Assembly: GCA_945637225.1 (NCBI GenBank)
Contig: CALZDE010000023.1
Location: forward strand, 1-15,982
From: an uncultured Selenomonadaceae bacterium
Lineage (GTDB): Bacteria; Bacillota; Negativicutes; Selenomonadales; Selenomonadaceae
Length of the DNA: 15,982 nt
Direction: 5' to 3'
Made by a program: the position numbers and the translations under genes. Positions 1 through 8,071 of the stretch are shown piece by piece; position 1 is the stretch's first letter, and every line of letters begins with the position of its first letter. The notes under the pieces were generated by a model. That model was not told the DNA's origin and did not search any database. It saw nothing but the letters and a program-made list of their open reading frames with translations.

Positions 1-102
1 AAGATGATGCAAAATTTGCAGTTGACAGCGGATGAGGCTATGAAGGCACTTGAAATCCCATCTAATGAATATCCTATATATTTAAAAGCTTTAAATGCCT
101 AA
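1..102 (+). CDS. C-terminal fragment of an upstream gene, possibly Rpn/PD-(D/E)XK nuclease-family protein
   Basis: An open frame runs in from the left edge and stops with TAA at 100-102, giving 33 residues that end in IYLKALNA. A strong + strand terminator 34 bases downstream supports it being the real end of a gene. The segment MQNLQLTADEAMKALEIP resembles the short helical tail (a repeated 'LTAEEAM..L.IP' pattern) seen at the end of Rpn-type recombination-promoting nucleases, which are often annotated as PD-(D/E)XK transposases in Firmicutes. That resemblance is from memory of the family and the catalytic part lies outside the window, so the name is tentative while the reading frame is fairly secure. 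Confidence 0.45.
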   Translation, partial: KMMQNLQLTADEAMKALEIPSNEYPIYLKALNA

Positions 103-135
103 TATAAAGTAAAAAATTTCATAAATGATATACTA

Positions 136-167
136 ACAGGGGAGCGTTAATTCGTTCCTCTGTTTTA
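136..167 (+). terminator. Intrinsic terminator of the upstream gene
   Basis: An 11-bp stem (136-146 with 153-163, including two G-T wobbles) closes a TTAATT loop and runs into a short T tract (163-166). It lies 34 bases after the stop of the left-edge gene, the right place to end its transcript. Confidence 0.8.
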
Positions 168-173
168 TCATGC

Positions 174-199
174 AAAAAGCCCCCAATTTCTTGGAGGCT
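174..199 (-). terminator. Intrinsic terminator of the minus-strand gene
   Basis: Read on the minus strand, AGCCTCC (199-193) pairs with GGGGGCT (184-178) with one G-T wobble around an 8-base loop, followed by TTTTT (178-174). It sits about 58 bases beyond the stop codon of the large minus-strand gene. With the neighbouring + strand terminator it insulates two converging transcripts. Confidence 0.75.
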
Positions 200-256
200 C
201 TCTGCTATTGTGTTTAGATAAGGGTTGTATATATTTATGAAAAGGATATATCTCTG

Positions 257-3200
257 CTAGTGAAAGGTATAGGAAATATTAGTAATGGAATTGTTGCGGG
301 CAAAGAGCATTGTGCTTACTTCCTGTGGCAGAGTACCGTTGTCGAAGGTCTTTACGGAACCGTCAGCTAAAGTAACCTCCAGCTTCTTGTTACCCTTCTT
401 ATATACCACTGGAACACCGCACCAGGTAAATTCCAGACCATTTTCACCCATTTCATCAGCACTTAAGAGACGAGGATTGAATACTGCACAGCCACTTTCA
501 ATGCTTACGCCCAGCTCACCCCAGCGGGTAAGGATTTCTTCCTTAACCTGACCGGTCATACCTGGCTGACATGCACCCTTCTTATATGGAGTATGGGAAT
601 ATGGGTCAAATGGGAATGCTCCATAGATTTCAGGCTTTTTAGCAGAACCGCCCAGGCCATTCTTTACTGCCTGATAGAGTTCCTTCAGCTTGTCACCGTA
701 GCCATCATTATTGTCAAGAGACTTCATAGCGGCTTCCTGAACTGCAACCAAGAGCTTTGCTACCATGTGCCAGTAAATGCTGCCTAAGCCTTCGTAAGCG
801 TAGAAGGTTCCAGAACGGCCTGTGAAAGCATGATGATTGAATACTTTCTCATAGAGAGCAAAGAGCTTAGCCTTATCAGCTTCAGAAATATCCTTGCCAG
901 CGAGCCAGTCAGTCATTTTTTCTTCATTCTGGCACTTGTCATTGAAGTGATAGAAGCCATCTGCATCCTTTTCTAAGTAAGCCTCTAAGCCCTGAGCCTT
1001 TTCAGCACAGATGAGGTTCTTCTCCATGAAGGTTGGCAGAGTCTTATTAGGGTAGAGCATGAAGGAATTCTGACGTTCCTCATACATACCGCTGTTCTGC
1101 AATGCGGTGAGAATTTCAACGGTTTCCTTGGAGTCAAGGAGATTGCTGGAGAGAACTGCTACCTGACCTTCGAGCATTTCCTGAAGAAGCTCAATTTCCA
1201 TGGAACTGTCATTCAGCTTTAAGGTGTTGTAGGTGTTATAAAGACCATTAGCGCGCTTGTTACGGCGAATGCTTTCGGAAACCAGCTTCTCGGTTAAGGT
1301 GTAGAATTCCTTAATTTCAGCACCAGTTACAGTTTCAGTACCGGCATTGAAAGCATTAGCATAGAGGCAGTTTCTTTCCTTCTCAAAGATTAAGCCAGCC
1401 TTATCAGTAAATTCCTTGCGCTTAGCGTTATCGGTAAATACAGAATCGTTTAATTCAGCATAGAGAGCCTTTAAGGACTTCATGCACTGAGCAACCTGTA
1501 CAGGCAGTTCGTAGTTTGCAGAAGCATTCTTTTCGTATACAGGAATCAAGAATTTCAGCATGCGCTCCATGTAGCAGAGAGTTACTACGGAAAGACCCCA
1601 GCCAGCTAATGCGTTATTAGCATCATTCCATTCAGGACGCTGAGTATTCATCCACATACCGCCAGCAGGAACAATATTTGCAGCCTTGGCGATGATAATC
1701 TGCAGCAGCTTAGAGGACAGGCTTACTAATGCAACCTTGCCATCCTTATCGAGAACGAGCTTCTGATCGTTGCCCTTTGCCTTTGCATTTTTCAGTAATT
1801 CGTCGCTCAATGCCTTATCGAAAACGAGGGAATTTCTTGGGTCCTTGCAAATATCTGCATAACTCTTTAATCTGTATGGCACGTTGGAAGTGGAGAACAT
1901 GCTTTCGCCAAGGTATTTGTCGAGGTCAGCAGGATTCAGCTTGGACAGTAATTCGAGAATTTTCTGTAAGTAAATTACCTGATGGTCGCCCCAGTAGCCA
2001 AACTGTGCCCAAGGGTCGGTTGGGTCTGGACATTCCCAATCAATGCCTTCACGGGAAATGCGGTAAGGATTGAAGCCATCAATGGTCATAGCGTTGACGA
2101 ACTTAGCGAGCACGTGTGGAATGTATTCAGGGTAGGAAACAAGGAGAGCTTCCCAGTTCTGGAAAATATCACGCCAGTTGCCTTCGTAGTTGAGTACCTG
2201 ATTGCCGTTCTTATCGGTGAGGGCAATGTTGAACTTGTTCCAAGGTCTGGATGGGTCGCCATGTCTGCGGGAGAAGATAACAGGCATGTACTCGAAGAAG
2301 AGACGGGTCAGCTGTTTGTTGCCATTTTTGAAAATCTTGTCGCAAAGAGCACTGCGGGAAACGGTTTCCTTTAATTCTTCATCGCTGAAGAGCTTGAGGG
2401 CAACTTCATAATCTGCTGTACTGCGAACCTTTATGAAAGCTAAGAAGTCTGCAATATTGATCTTGCCATCATTTGCGAAGAAACCGCCACGCATGATGTT
2501 GAAAATTACGTTGGTACGATGATGTACGCAAGCCATTTCATCAGCGGTATTCTGAATGCCGTCAGCCTCGCCGATAAACTTATCTAATTCCTTGTCAGTA
2601 GCTTCAATATCCTCTGCTAAAAGCTTTGTGGCATTGGTCTTATCAGCTAAAATCTTCTTCAGAGCAACGATGTTTACGATGGTCTGGGAATGGTCAAATA
2701 CGCTGGACCAGCTGTCTTCTGCCTTAGGAGCCAGTTCAGTTTCGTGGAGAATGAAGCAGTTGCCACGACCGCCCTTTAATACATCAGCCTTTGCAAGCTC
2801 CTCGCCAGCGAAGAAGGATTTAATTACGTTGTCAGAAAGATATACATCATCGTTGGTGGTGAACCAGCAGGTATTAGCTAAGAGTGCTTCATTTGGTTCT
2901 GCTCGGTCGGTCAATGCAGAGGAAAGAGCAAACATAGCTAAAGAGGTTTCCTTGTCCAAGTCGGACTGCTTGTAGGCATTTACCAGAACGGACATATCAT
3001 TCTGGAGTGAAGAAGCGATGATAGCTGGCATGATGTTTCTTGCACCATCTAATACTTTTACCTTCTGAGCCTTGTCACTGAGGTTGATGATTTTGCAGAA
3101 TTTTACCAGACCGAATTTCTTACTGGAAGTCCAGCCATAGCGGAAGGTCAGCTGAAGATTTTCATTTACTTCTTCAAATACAACCTTGGAGCCGTTTACG

Positions 3201-3559
3201 TTCTTATAAAGGTTGTACTGTACACCAGCTTCGGAAGCGGTGCTTACGCCAGTAGCGCACAGGAACTTGCCAAATGGCTCCCATACCTTCACACCGTCAG
3301 CAGTTTCGATTGCAACAGCAGTATAGGAACCAGTAGTGTATTTATAATCAGAAATTTTATCAGCAGTGCCATACTGGAAAATTGCATGGTCAGCGTTCAT
3401 TCTGCCAGCGGTAATACCGCCCTTTGACCACAGGAAATTCCATACATCGCTGGAACTTGTGATAGTCATAAAAAAGTCGTCCATCAGGTCGTAGTTTTCA
3501 ATCTTATAGAAACGCTCACCATCAAGAACAGTAAAAGCACCGTTAATTTCTTTTAACAT
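257..3559 (-). CDS. Large six-hairpin (GH94-like) glycoside hydrolase/phosphorylase-type protein, specificity unknown
   Basis: A protein of about 1,100 residues with no signal peptide, so probably cytoplasmic. The N-terminal third reads like a beta-rich domain. The middle carries motifs typical of (alpha/alpha)6-toroid carbohydrate enzymes: NWRDIFQNWEAL near residues 461-472, then GYWGDHQVIYL and RPEWNDANNALAG around 641-653. The EWND segment resembles the 'DWND' that carries the catalytic acid (here Asp646) in GH94 phosphorylases; this comparison is from memory. The length fits long phosphorylases of that clan better than cellobiose phosphorylase. The frame extends upstream to a GTG at 3586, but the ATG at 3559-3557 is preferred: AAAGGGA (3577-3571) lies 11 bases before it and the putative promoter start near 3600 leaves a sensible leader. 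The gene is transcribed away from the ROK kinase gene, and a shared role in intracellular glucan turnover is possible but unproven. The CDS is secure, the function is not. Confidence 0.85.
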   Translation of the reverse strand: MLKEINGAFTVLDGERFYKIENYDLMDDFFMTITSSSDVWNFLWSKGGITAGRMNADHAIFQYGTADKISDYKYTTGSYTAVAIETADGVKVWEPFGKFLCATGVSTASEAGVQYNLYKNVNGSKVVFEEVNENLQLTFRYGWTSSKKFGLVKFCKIINLSDKAQKVKVLDGARNIMPAIIASSLQNDMSVLVNAYKQSDLDKETSLAMFALSSALTDRAEPNEALLANTCWFTTNDDVYLSDNVIKSFFAGEELAKADVLKGGRGNCFILHETELAPKAEDSWSSVFDHSQTIVNIVALKKILADKTNATKLLAEDIEATDKELDKFIGEADGIQNTADEMACVHHRTNVIFNIMRGGFFANDGKINIADFLAFIKVRSTADYEVALKLFSDEELKETVSRSALCDKIFKNGNKQLTRLFFEYMPVIFSRRHGDPSRPWNKFNIALTDKNGNQVLNYEGNWRDIFQNWEALLVSYPEYIPHVLAKFVNAMTIDGFNPYRISREGIDWECPDPTDPWAQFGYWGDHQVIYLQKILELLSKLNPADLDKYLGESMFSTSNVPYRLKSYADICKDPRNSLVFDKALSDELLKNAKAKGNDQKLVLDKDGKVALVSLSSKLLQIIIAKAANIVPAGGMWMNTQRPEWNDANNALAGWGLSVVTLCYMERMLKFLIPVYEKNASANYELPVQVAQCMKSLKALYAELNDSVFTDNAKRKEFTDKAGLIFEKERNCLYANAFNAGTETVTGAEIKEFYTLTEKLVSESIRRNKRANGLYNTYNTLKLNDSSMEIELLQEMLEGQVAVLSSNLLDSKETVEILTALQNSGMYEERQNSFMLYPNKTLPTFMEKNLICAEKAQGLEAYLEKDADGFYHFNDKCQNEEKMTDWLAGKDISEADKAKLFALYEKVFNHHAFTGRSGTFYAYEGLGSIYWHMVAKLLVAVQEAAMKSLDNNDGYGDKLKELYQAVKNGLGGSAKKPEIYGAFPFDPYSHTPYKKGACQPGMTGQVKEEILTRWGELGVSIESGCAVFNPRLLSADEMGENGLEFTWCGVPVVYKKGNKKLEVTLADGSVKTFDNGTLPQEVSTMLFARNNSITNISYTFH

Positions 3560-3606
3560 AACAGCCAACATCCCTTTCGTAAACACAATTCAAAATCTAT
3601 GCTTAA

Positions 3607-3635
3607 AGAATAGCACTTGATATTCACCAGTACAA
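3607..3635 (-). promoter_or_regulatory. Candidate promoter of the large minus-strand gene
   Basis: Read on the minus strand there is TTGTAC (3635-3630), a 17-base spacer and TATTCT (3612-3607), matching the housekeeping consensus at 3 and 4 of 6 positions. Transcription would start near 3600 and leave about 40 bases before the preferred ATG at 3559. The match is moderate. Confidence 0.4.
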
Positions 3636-3725
3636 TGGATATTGATGAATGTGGAGCAGTTTTTCAAGAATTATCAGAATAGTTTTCTTTTATTTGAAAA
3701 AATGTTTCGTGGAAGGTCGCATAAG

Positions 3726-3754
3726 TTGCGGAAGCAGTTGTTTTATTGTAGAAT
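3726..3754 (+). promoter_or_regulatory. Candidate promoter of the ROK kinase gene
   Basis: TTGCGG (3726-3731) and TAGAAT (3749-3754) are separated by exactly 17 bases; the -10 box matches at 5 of 6 positions. The predicted start near 3761 leaves a short leader of about 35 bases before the GTG start. The 236-base intergenic stretch from 3560 to 3795 holds nothing else that I can support beyond the two divergent promoters. Confidence 0.5.
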
Positions 3755-3795
3755 TATGAACATAGGAAGGAATTTGTTGGAAAGGAAGGATATAT

Positions 3796-4668
3796 GTGGC
3801 AATTTTAAGCTTTGATGTAGGCGGAAGCAGTGTTAAGTTTGCTGTGATGGAGAAAGATGGAGCTATCAAGGAAAAGGGAAGCTTTACTACACCAGATAAT
3901 TTAGAGGATTTTTATGCTTGTCTTGCGAAGGTAAAGAATGATTTTGCTTCAAAGTATGATTTTGAGGGGGCGGCATTCAGTCTGCCAGGGGCGGTAGACA
4001 ACAGGTCTGGTATCATTGGCGGTGCGAGTGCTATTGATTACATTCACAATTTCCCTATTAAGGAAGCTTTTGTAGAAAAATTAGGCATGCCTGTGGCTAT
4101 GGAAAATGATGCAAACTGTGCGGCTCTTGGTGAAGTATGGCTTGGTGCGGCTAAAGGCCATAAGGATGTGGCTTTTGTTGTAGTAGGAAGTGGTATTGGC
4201 GGTGCGGTAGTAAAGGATGGCCATGTACATACTGGTGCTCATCTGCAGGGCGGTGAGTTTGGCTATATCATCGTAGGCGAGGATTTCAAGACATTGAGTG
4301 AAACAGGCTCAACAGGCGGAATGACAGCTTATTTAGCTGAATTGAAGGGTATGGAAAAGGGCTCTATAAATGGCAAGCAGGCTTTTGAAATGCTCGAAAA
4401 TGGTGACGAGGATGCTGTGAAGGCCATTGAGAGAATGTATTTCTACTTGGCACGTGGCATTTATGATATTCAGTATATCTACGACCCAGAGGTATTCCTC
4501 ATTGGCGGTGCTATCAGTGAAAGAGAGGATTTCGTGGAGAATATTGAAAAGCAGATAGATAAAATCTTTGCTGAGATTTCTATTGCTAAGGTACGTCCGA
4601 AGATTCTCCGCTGTGAATTTGGCAATGATGCAAATCTTATCGGTGCGGTATATAACTTTTTGAATTGA
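3796..4668 (+). CDS. ROK-family sugar kinase
   Basis: A 290-residue cytoplasmic protein of the ROK family, which phosphorylates hexoses or beta-glucosides with ATP. The first phosphate-binding loop is DVGGSSVK (7-14). ENDANCAALGE (103-113) carries the catalytic Asp105, and GSGIGGA (131-137) is the second phosphate loop. The sugar-binding Glu is probably Glu154 in GGEFGY. There is no N-terminal helix-turn-helix, so it is a kinase rather than a NagC/XylR repressor. The CxCGxxGC zinc motif of many ROK kinases is absent after GGEFGY, as in the beta-glucoside kinase (BglK) subgroup. The start is GTG at 3796, five bases after the Shine-Dalgarno AGGA (3787-3790); an ATG two bases earlier is out of frame and stops at once. 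It stands alone between its own promoter and terminator. The substrate cannot be read from sequence. Confidence 0.88.
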   Translation: MAILSFDVGGSSVKFAVMEKDGAIKEKGSFTTPDNLEDFYACLAKVKNDFASKYDFEGAAFSLPGAVDNRSGIIGGASAIDYIHNFPIKEAFVEKLGMPVAMENDANCAALGEVWLGAAKGHKDVAFVVVGSGIGGAVVKDGHVHTGAHLQGGEFGYIIVGEDFKTLSETGSTGGMTAYLAELKGMEKGSINGKQAFEMLENGDEDAVKAIERMYFYLARGIYDIQYIYDPEVFLIGGAISEREDFVENIEKQIDKIFAEISIAKVRPKILRCEFGNDANLIGAVYNFLN

Positions 4669-4674
4669 TAAATG

Positions 4675-4710
4675 ACTGCTTTACATTATTTGGTGTAGAG
4701 CAGTTTTTTT
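4675..4710 (+). terminator. Strong intrinsic terminator after the ROK gene
   Basis: A perfect 11-bp stem with one G-T wobble (4675-4685 with 4694-4704), an 8-base loop TTATTTGG and a run of seven T (4704-4710). It begins 7 bases after the ROK stop codon and separates that gene from the operon to the right. Confidence 0.9.
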
Positions 4711-4811
4711 GTATGTGTGAAAATAGTTGACAAAATATATTTGTAGTCAATAGTTCCTACTTGCATGAGCAAAAAGTCCTTATGATAATAAAAGACAAGA
4801 CTATTAGAGTA

Positions 4812-4840
4812 TTGTAATAATTTAGCAGGAGTTTTATAAT
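4812..4840 (+). promoter_or_regulatory. Promoter of the exopolysaccharide operon
   Basis: TTGTAA (4812-4817) lies 17 bases before a perfect TATAAT (4835-4840), a good housekeeping-sigma promoter. Transcription should start near 4847, leaving a leader of about 75 bases before the first gene. It is the best promoter between the ROK terminator and the terminator at the right edge, so all seven genes probably share it. A TTGACA at 4727-4732 has no convincing -10 partner. No clear operator palindrome or riboswitch fold was recognised in the leader. Confidence 0.65.
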
Positions 4841-4921
4841 ATAATGTCGAATATCACTAACAGGAGACAAATATCTTGTACAGTGTGATTAATGCAAGCG
4901 GCACGGCCATAGGAGGATTAT

Positions 4922-6700
4922 ATGCGATTACGTTTTGGCGGCCTTGTTTTTGGCGGCCTTCTTTTTTTAGGCGGCAGCGTCATAGCAGGCAATATTATAA
5001 CAAATGAATATACCACAGAATATAATTATAATTATCCTGTAAGTGCATCCTATGAAGAGACAAGGGCGGCCTATGCGGATAATTTAAGTCAGGCGGCAGT
5101 TGATTCTGTTCAGTGTGAGATGTTTCAGGAACGTTTGGAAAAAATGAATGAGGATACTGCTTTAGACCCAGAAAAATCTCAGGATTTAGCTAGAAAGCTG
5201 GAGCGCAGGCAGATTATGCTGGAGCATTGGAACGATAGACAGCAGGATCTTTTAAATCAGCTGGTTGAGCTTAGAATAGAGGCACGGCTAAAGCAGGAAA
5301 ATACTCAGGAGGTACAGGCAACACCTGAGATTTTAGCTGAATTAGAGGAAAGATTGGAAAGAAAGAACAGACAGTTGAAAAAGGCTCTGAAGAAACTGTA
5401 CAGACAGGCTTCACGTCAGGGTGATTATGCTGAAATAATTCAGCTGGCTAATGACAAGACAGAGCGTCAAAAACAGGAACTTGCAGAAATTGCAAATCAA
5501 TATGTGGATGTGTATACTCAGCTTCATCAGCAGAGTGCCAAGCCAAACTGGACTACAAGTGAAGATATTAAGACTTTAGTACAGGGCGGTTACATGGATT
5601 TAGGCGGCAAAAGTCCAAAGGATATAAGTCGTGTTGAAGCGGCAGAAAAGACTGCTATACTGTTGAAAGCTTTGGAAAATGGAAAATATACAGATATCAG
5701 TGATGAAAATCTGAGAGCGGCTTCACGTCTGAGGACAGATTTGTCCAATGAGCTGGAAATCATGGGCTATTTTGACGATGAGACGGCCCAGCTTCAGGCA
5801 GAAACACAGGCGGCATGGCAGAGTGCTATCCGCAAAAAGCAGAAGCTGACCATTAGTGATGAAGTGCGTATTGACGGTAAAAAGGACAGCGGTGATGTAT
5901 CTAATGAAAGCCATCTTCGCCTGAGAAACAGACTTTATGCGGATTACAATATAGATAATAATTGGCATGCAGTAGCTATGCTGGAGTCTACTAAGTATTT
6001 ATCCGGCAATCGCAAGGATTCGTGGCTAGGTCTGGAACGTTACTATCTGACTGGCAATATTGGCGAGGTAAAGACTACAGCTGGTGTCTTTGGTGCTACT
6101 ATGGCAGAGGGCAATATTTACGATAGCAAATTTAAGGGTATAATGCTGGAGGGCGGTGCTCCTGTGAAGCTTAGATTCCGCTATGGTTCAAATAATGTTG
6201 CTCACAATGTTTATACCTTTACTGCTGAGTACAAGGAACCAGGGAAATATTCTCTCGATGGAGGTTTCCATCACTTTGGCATGAATAATGAGTATGGCGG
6301 CAGCAGTAGAAATATTTGGTATGCAAATGTACACGTTCCTCTCGGTAATAGGTTTGATCTTGGCTTAATGTACCTCAACGGACATGACAGCAGATATTCT
6401 CAGGGTGGCAGTAATGGCTTTGTGGGAACATTAAGCTATGGTGCGGATAAGACCTGGGTGCCGGGCAATACCTCATATTATGCAAAATATTATTATCAGC
6501 CTCGTTCTACCTATGTACAGCATGAAATGAATGGTACAGCTGACAGCATGGACGGTTTTAAGGGCTGGGGCTTAGGTGTTATGCATACCTTTACAAAGAA
6601 TATAACCGCTTCCATTGAATTTGACCACTTGAAGGAAATAGTGAGCGACCGTCAGAACAATACTATTTGGGCGGCTGTGTCATATTTCTTTGATTTATGA
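4922..6700 (+). CDS. Outer-membrane beta-barrel protein with coiled coil and SLH-like segment
   Basis: A 592-residue exported protein. Residues 1-22 form a signal peptide (MRLR, a Gly/Leu-rich hydrophobic core, likely cut after VIA). Residues about 65-205 are rich in Glu, Lys, Gln and Leu and look like a long coiled coil in the periplasm. Residues 213-250, including GGYMDL and ISRVEAAEKTAILLKAL, resemble a degenerate S-layer-homology repeat like the one that anchors OmpM porins of Negativicutes to cell-wall polymers. From about 308 to the end, alternating hydrophobic/polar strands with many aromatics and Gly suggest a beta-barrel, ending in the aromatic SYFFDL. The start is well supported by AGGAGG (4911-4916), five bases upstream. 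As first gene of the operon it is the natural candidate for the polymer exit channel, comparable in role to AlgE; this is inference, and a general porin cannot be excluded. No separate TPR scaffold protein is present, so the coiled coil may take that role. Confidence 0.85.
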   Translation: MRLRFGGLVFGGLLFLGGSVIAGNIITNEYTTEYNYNYPVSASYEETRAAYADNLSQAAVDSVQCEMFQERLEKMNEDTALDPEKSQDLARKLERRQIMLEHWNDRQQDLLNQLVELRIEARLKQENTQEVQATPEILAELEERLERKNRQLKKALKKLYRQASRQGDYAEIIQLANDKTERQKQELAEIANQYVDVYTQLHQQSAKPNWTTSEDIKTLVQGGYMDLGGKSPKDISRVEAAEKTAILLKALENGKYTDISDENLRAASRLRTDLSNELEIMGYFDDETAQLQAETQAAWQSAIRKKQKLTISDEVRIDGKKDSGDVSNESHLRLRNRLYADYNIDNNWHAVAMLESTKYLSGNRKDSWLGLERYYLTGNIGEVKTTAGVFGATMAEGNIYDSKFKGIMLEGGAPVKLRFRYGSNNVAHNVYTFTAEYKEPGKYSLDGGFHHFGMNNEYGGSSRNIWYANVHVPLGNRFDLGLMYLNGHDSRYSQGGSNGFVGTLSYGADKTWVPGNTSYYAKYYYQPRSTYVQHEMNGTADSMDGFKGWGLGVMHTFTKNITASIEFDHLKEIVSDRQNNTIWAAVSYFFDL

Positions 6701-6754
6701 TTTTGGCAGTAAGTGCCTGATGTGGGTACGGAAAGAAACGAAGGTGCATATCTT

Positions 6755-8071
6755 GTGATACAGTTTAGTGAATTGAAAAATAGAAACAGCTCTGTCGCAG
6801 TAGTTGGCTTGGGATACGTTGGTCTTCCCTTGGCAGTTGCATTATCAGAGCATTTTGACGTTATTGGCTTGGATTTGAATGAAAGAAAAATTCAGGCATA
6901 TTTAGAGGGAAAAGACCCTACAAGAGAAGTAGGCGATGAGGCAGTTGCAAAGTGCAGTATTCATTTTACAACAAACCCATCATATCTGAATAAGGCAAAA
7001 TTCATCATCGTAGCAGTACCAACTCCAGTCAATGGTGACAAAACCCCTGACCTTTCACCTATTATTGGTGCTTCTGAGCTGGTGGGCAGTAATATGTCAG
7101 AGGATACTGTGGTTGTTTTTGAATCTACCGTTTATCCGGGTGTTACAGAGGATATCTGTGGCCCTATTTTGGCTGAAAAATCAGGCTATAAGCTGGGCGA
7201 GCAGTTTTTCATTGGCTATTCTCCTGAGCGTATCAACCCAGGTGACAAGGTACACCGCCTGCACAACATAAGAAAGATTGTTTCAGGCATGAATGATGAG
7301 GTACTTGACGTAGTAGATGCGGTTTACAGCACGATTATTCAGGCAGGTACGTACAGAGCTGGCAATATCAAGGTAGCAGAGGCCGCTAAGGTAGCAGAAA
7401 ATTCTCAGCGTGACATTAATATTGCGTTTATGAATGAGCTGGCAAAGGCGTTTGACAGAATGGGTATTTCTACACATGAGGTAGTAGATGCCATGAATAC
7501 GAAATGGAATGCCATGGGTTTCAGGCCCGGATTAGTAGGCGGTCACTGCATTGGTGTAGACCCTTATTATTTCTTGTATCAGGCAGAGAAGCTGGGCTTC
7601 CATTCTCAGATAATAGCCGCAGGACGCCGTATCAATGACGGTATGAGCAATTTTGTGGTAGACAGGACTATCAAGGAGCTTATTCGTGCAGGTGTGGATG
7701 TAAGTTCTGCTAAGATTGTTCTTCTCGGCATGACCTTTAAGGAAAATTGTGTAGATACGAGAAATTCCCGTTCCATTGATGTGTATAATGGTCTTATGGA
7801 ATACGGTGTAACTCCTGTTGCAGTAGACCCTGTGGCAGATGCAGATGGCTATCAGCGTGAGTATGGAATTTCACTTGCCAGCATGGAGCAGGCTAAAAAT
7901 GCTGATTGTCTTGTATTTTTAGTGGCACATGATGAATTTAAGGGGTTTTCTGCTGATGAACTGAAAGCACTTTATAATGAAAAACAGAAAAATAAAGTAT
8001 TGATAGATGTAAAGGGTATTTTTTCCAGAGTTGAATTAGAAAGGGCAGGATTCAGGTATTGGAGCTTATGA
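6755..8071 (+). CDS. UDP-N-acetylhexosamine 6-dehydrogenase (TviB/WbpO-type nucleotide-sugar dehydrogenase)
   Basis: A cytoplasmic NAD-dependent dehydrogenase that oxidises the C6 hydroxyl of a nucleotide sugar to a carboxylate in two steps. In the 438-residue form the Rossmann motif is GLGYVGLP (18-25), ESTVYPGVTE lies at 123-132, and the catalytic Cys is Cys265 in GGHCIGVDPYY. The C-terminal signature TFKENCVDTRNS (327-338) is the form typical of Vi/O-antigen enzymes (TviB, WbpO, CapL) acting on UDP-GlcNAc or UDP-GalNAc; UDP-glucose dehydrogenases usually read differently there. The open frame extends to GTG 6713, but GTG 6755 is preferred: AAGG lies ten bases before it, and the resulting start (IQFSELK) is close to GLGYVGLP as in family members. 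The likely product, UDP-HexNAcA, would feed the synthase two genes downstream. Its stop overlaps the next ATG by four bases. Confidence 0.9.
   Translation: MIQFSELKNRNSSVAVVGLGYVGLPLAVALSEHFDVIGLDLNERKIQAYLEGKDPTREVGDEAVAKCSIHFTTNPSYLNKAKFIIVAVPTPVNGDKTPDLSPIIGASELVGSNMSEDTVVVFESTVYPGVTEDICGPILAEKSGYKLGEQFFIGYSPERINPGDKVHRLHNIRKIVSGMNDEVLDVVDAVYSTIIQAGTYRAGNIKVAEAAKVAENSQRDINIAFMNELAKAFDRMGISTHEVVDAMNTKWNAMGFRPGLVGGHCIGVDPYYFLYQAEKLGFHSQIIAAGRRINDGMSNFVVDRTIKELIRAGVDVSSAKIVLLGMTFKENCVDTRNSRSIDVYNGLMEYGVTPVAVDPVADADGYQREYGISLASMEQAKNADCLVFLVAHDEFKGFSADELKALYNEKQKNKVLIDVKGIFSRVELERAGFRYWSL

Noticed and set aside
1729..2975. Several open frames on the + strand opposite the large minus-strand gene
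   Set aside because: They lack ribosome binding sites and family resemblance and mirror the codon pattern of the real gene on the other strand.
257..3586. GTG at 3586 as the start of the large minus-strand gene
   Set aside because: No Shine-Dalgarno precedes it, and it would leave only about 14 bases of leader from the candidate promoter; ATG 3559 has AAAGGGA upstream.
4727..4755. A consensus TTGACA -35 box at 4727-4732 as the operon promoter
   Set aside because: No acceptable -10 lies 16-18 bases downstream (best is ATAGTT), while 4812-4840 has a perfect TATAAT with a 17-base spacer.
4749..4805. Inverted repeat AATAGT...ACTATT upstream of the operon promoter as an operator
   Set aside because: Six-base arms 45 bases apart in AT-rich DNA are expected by chance.
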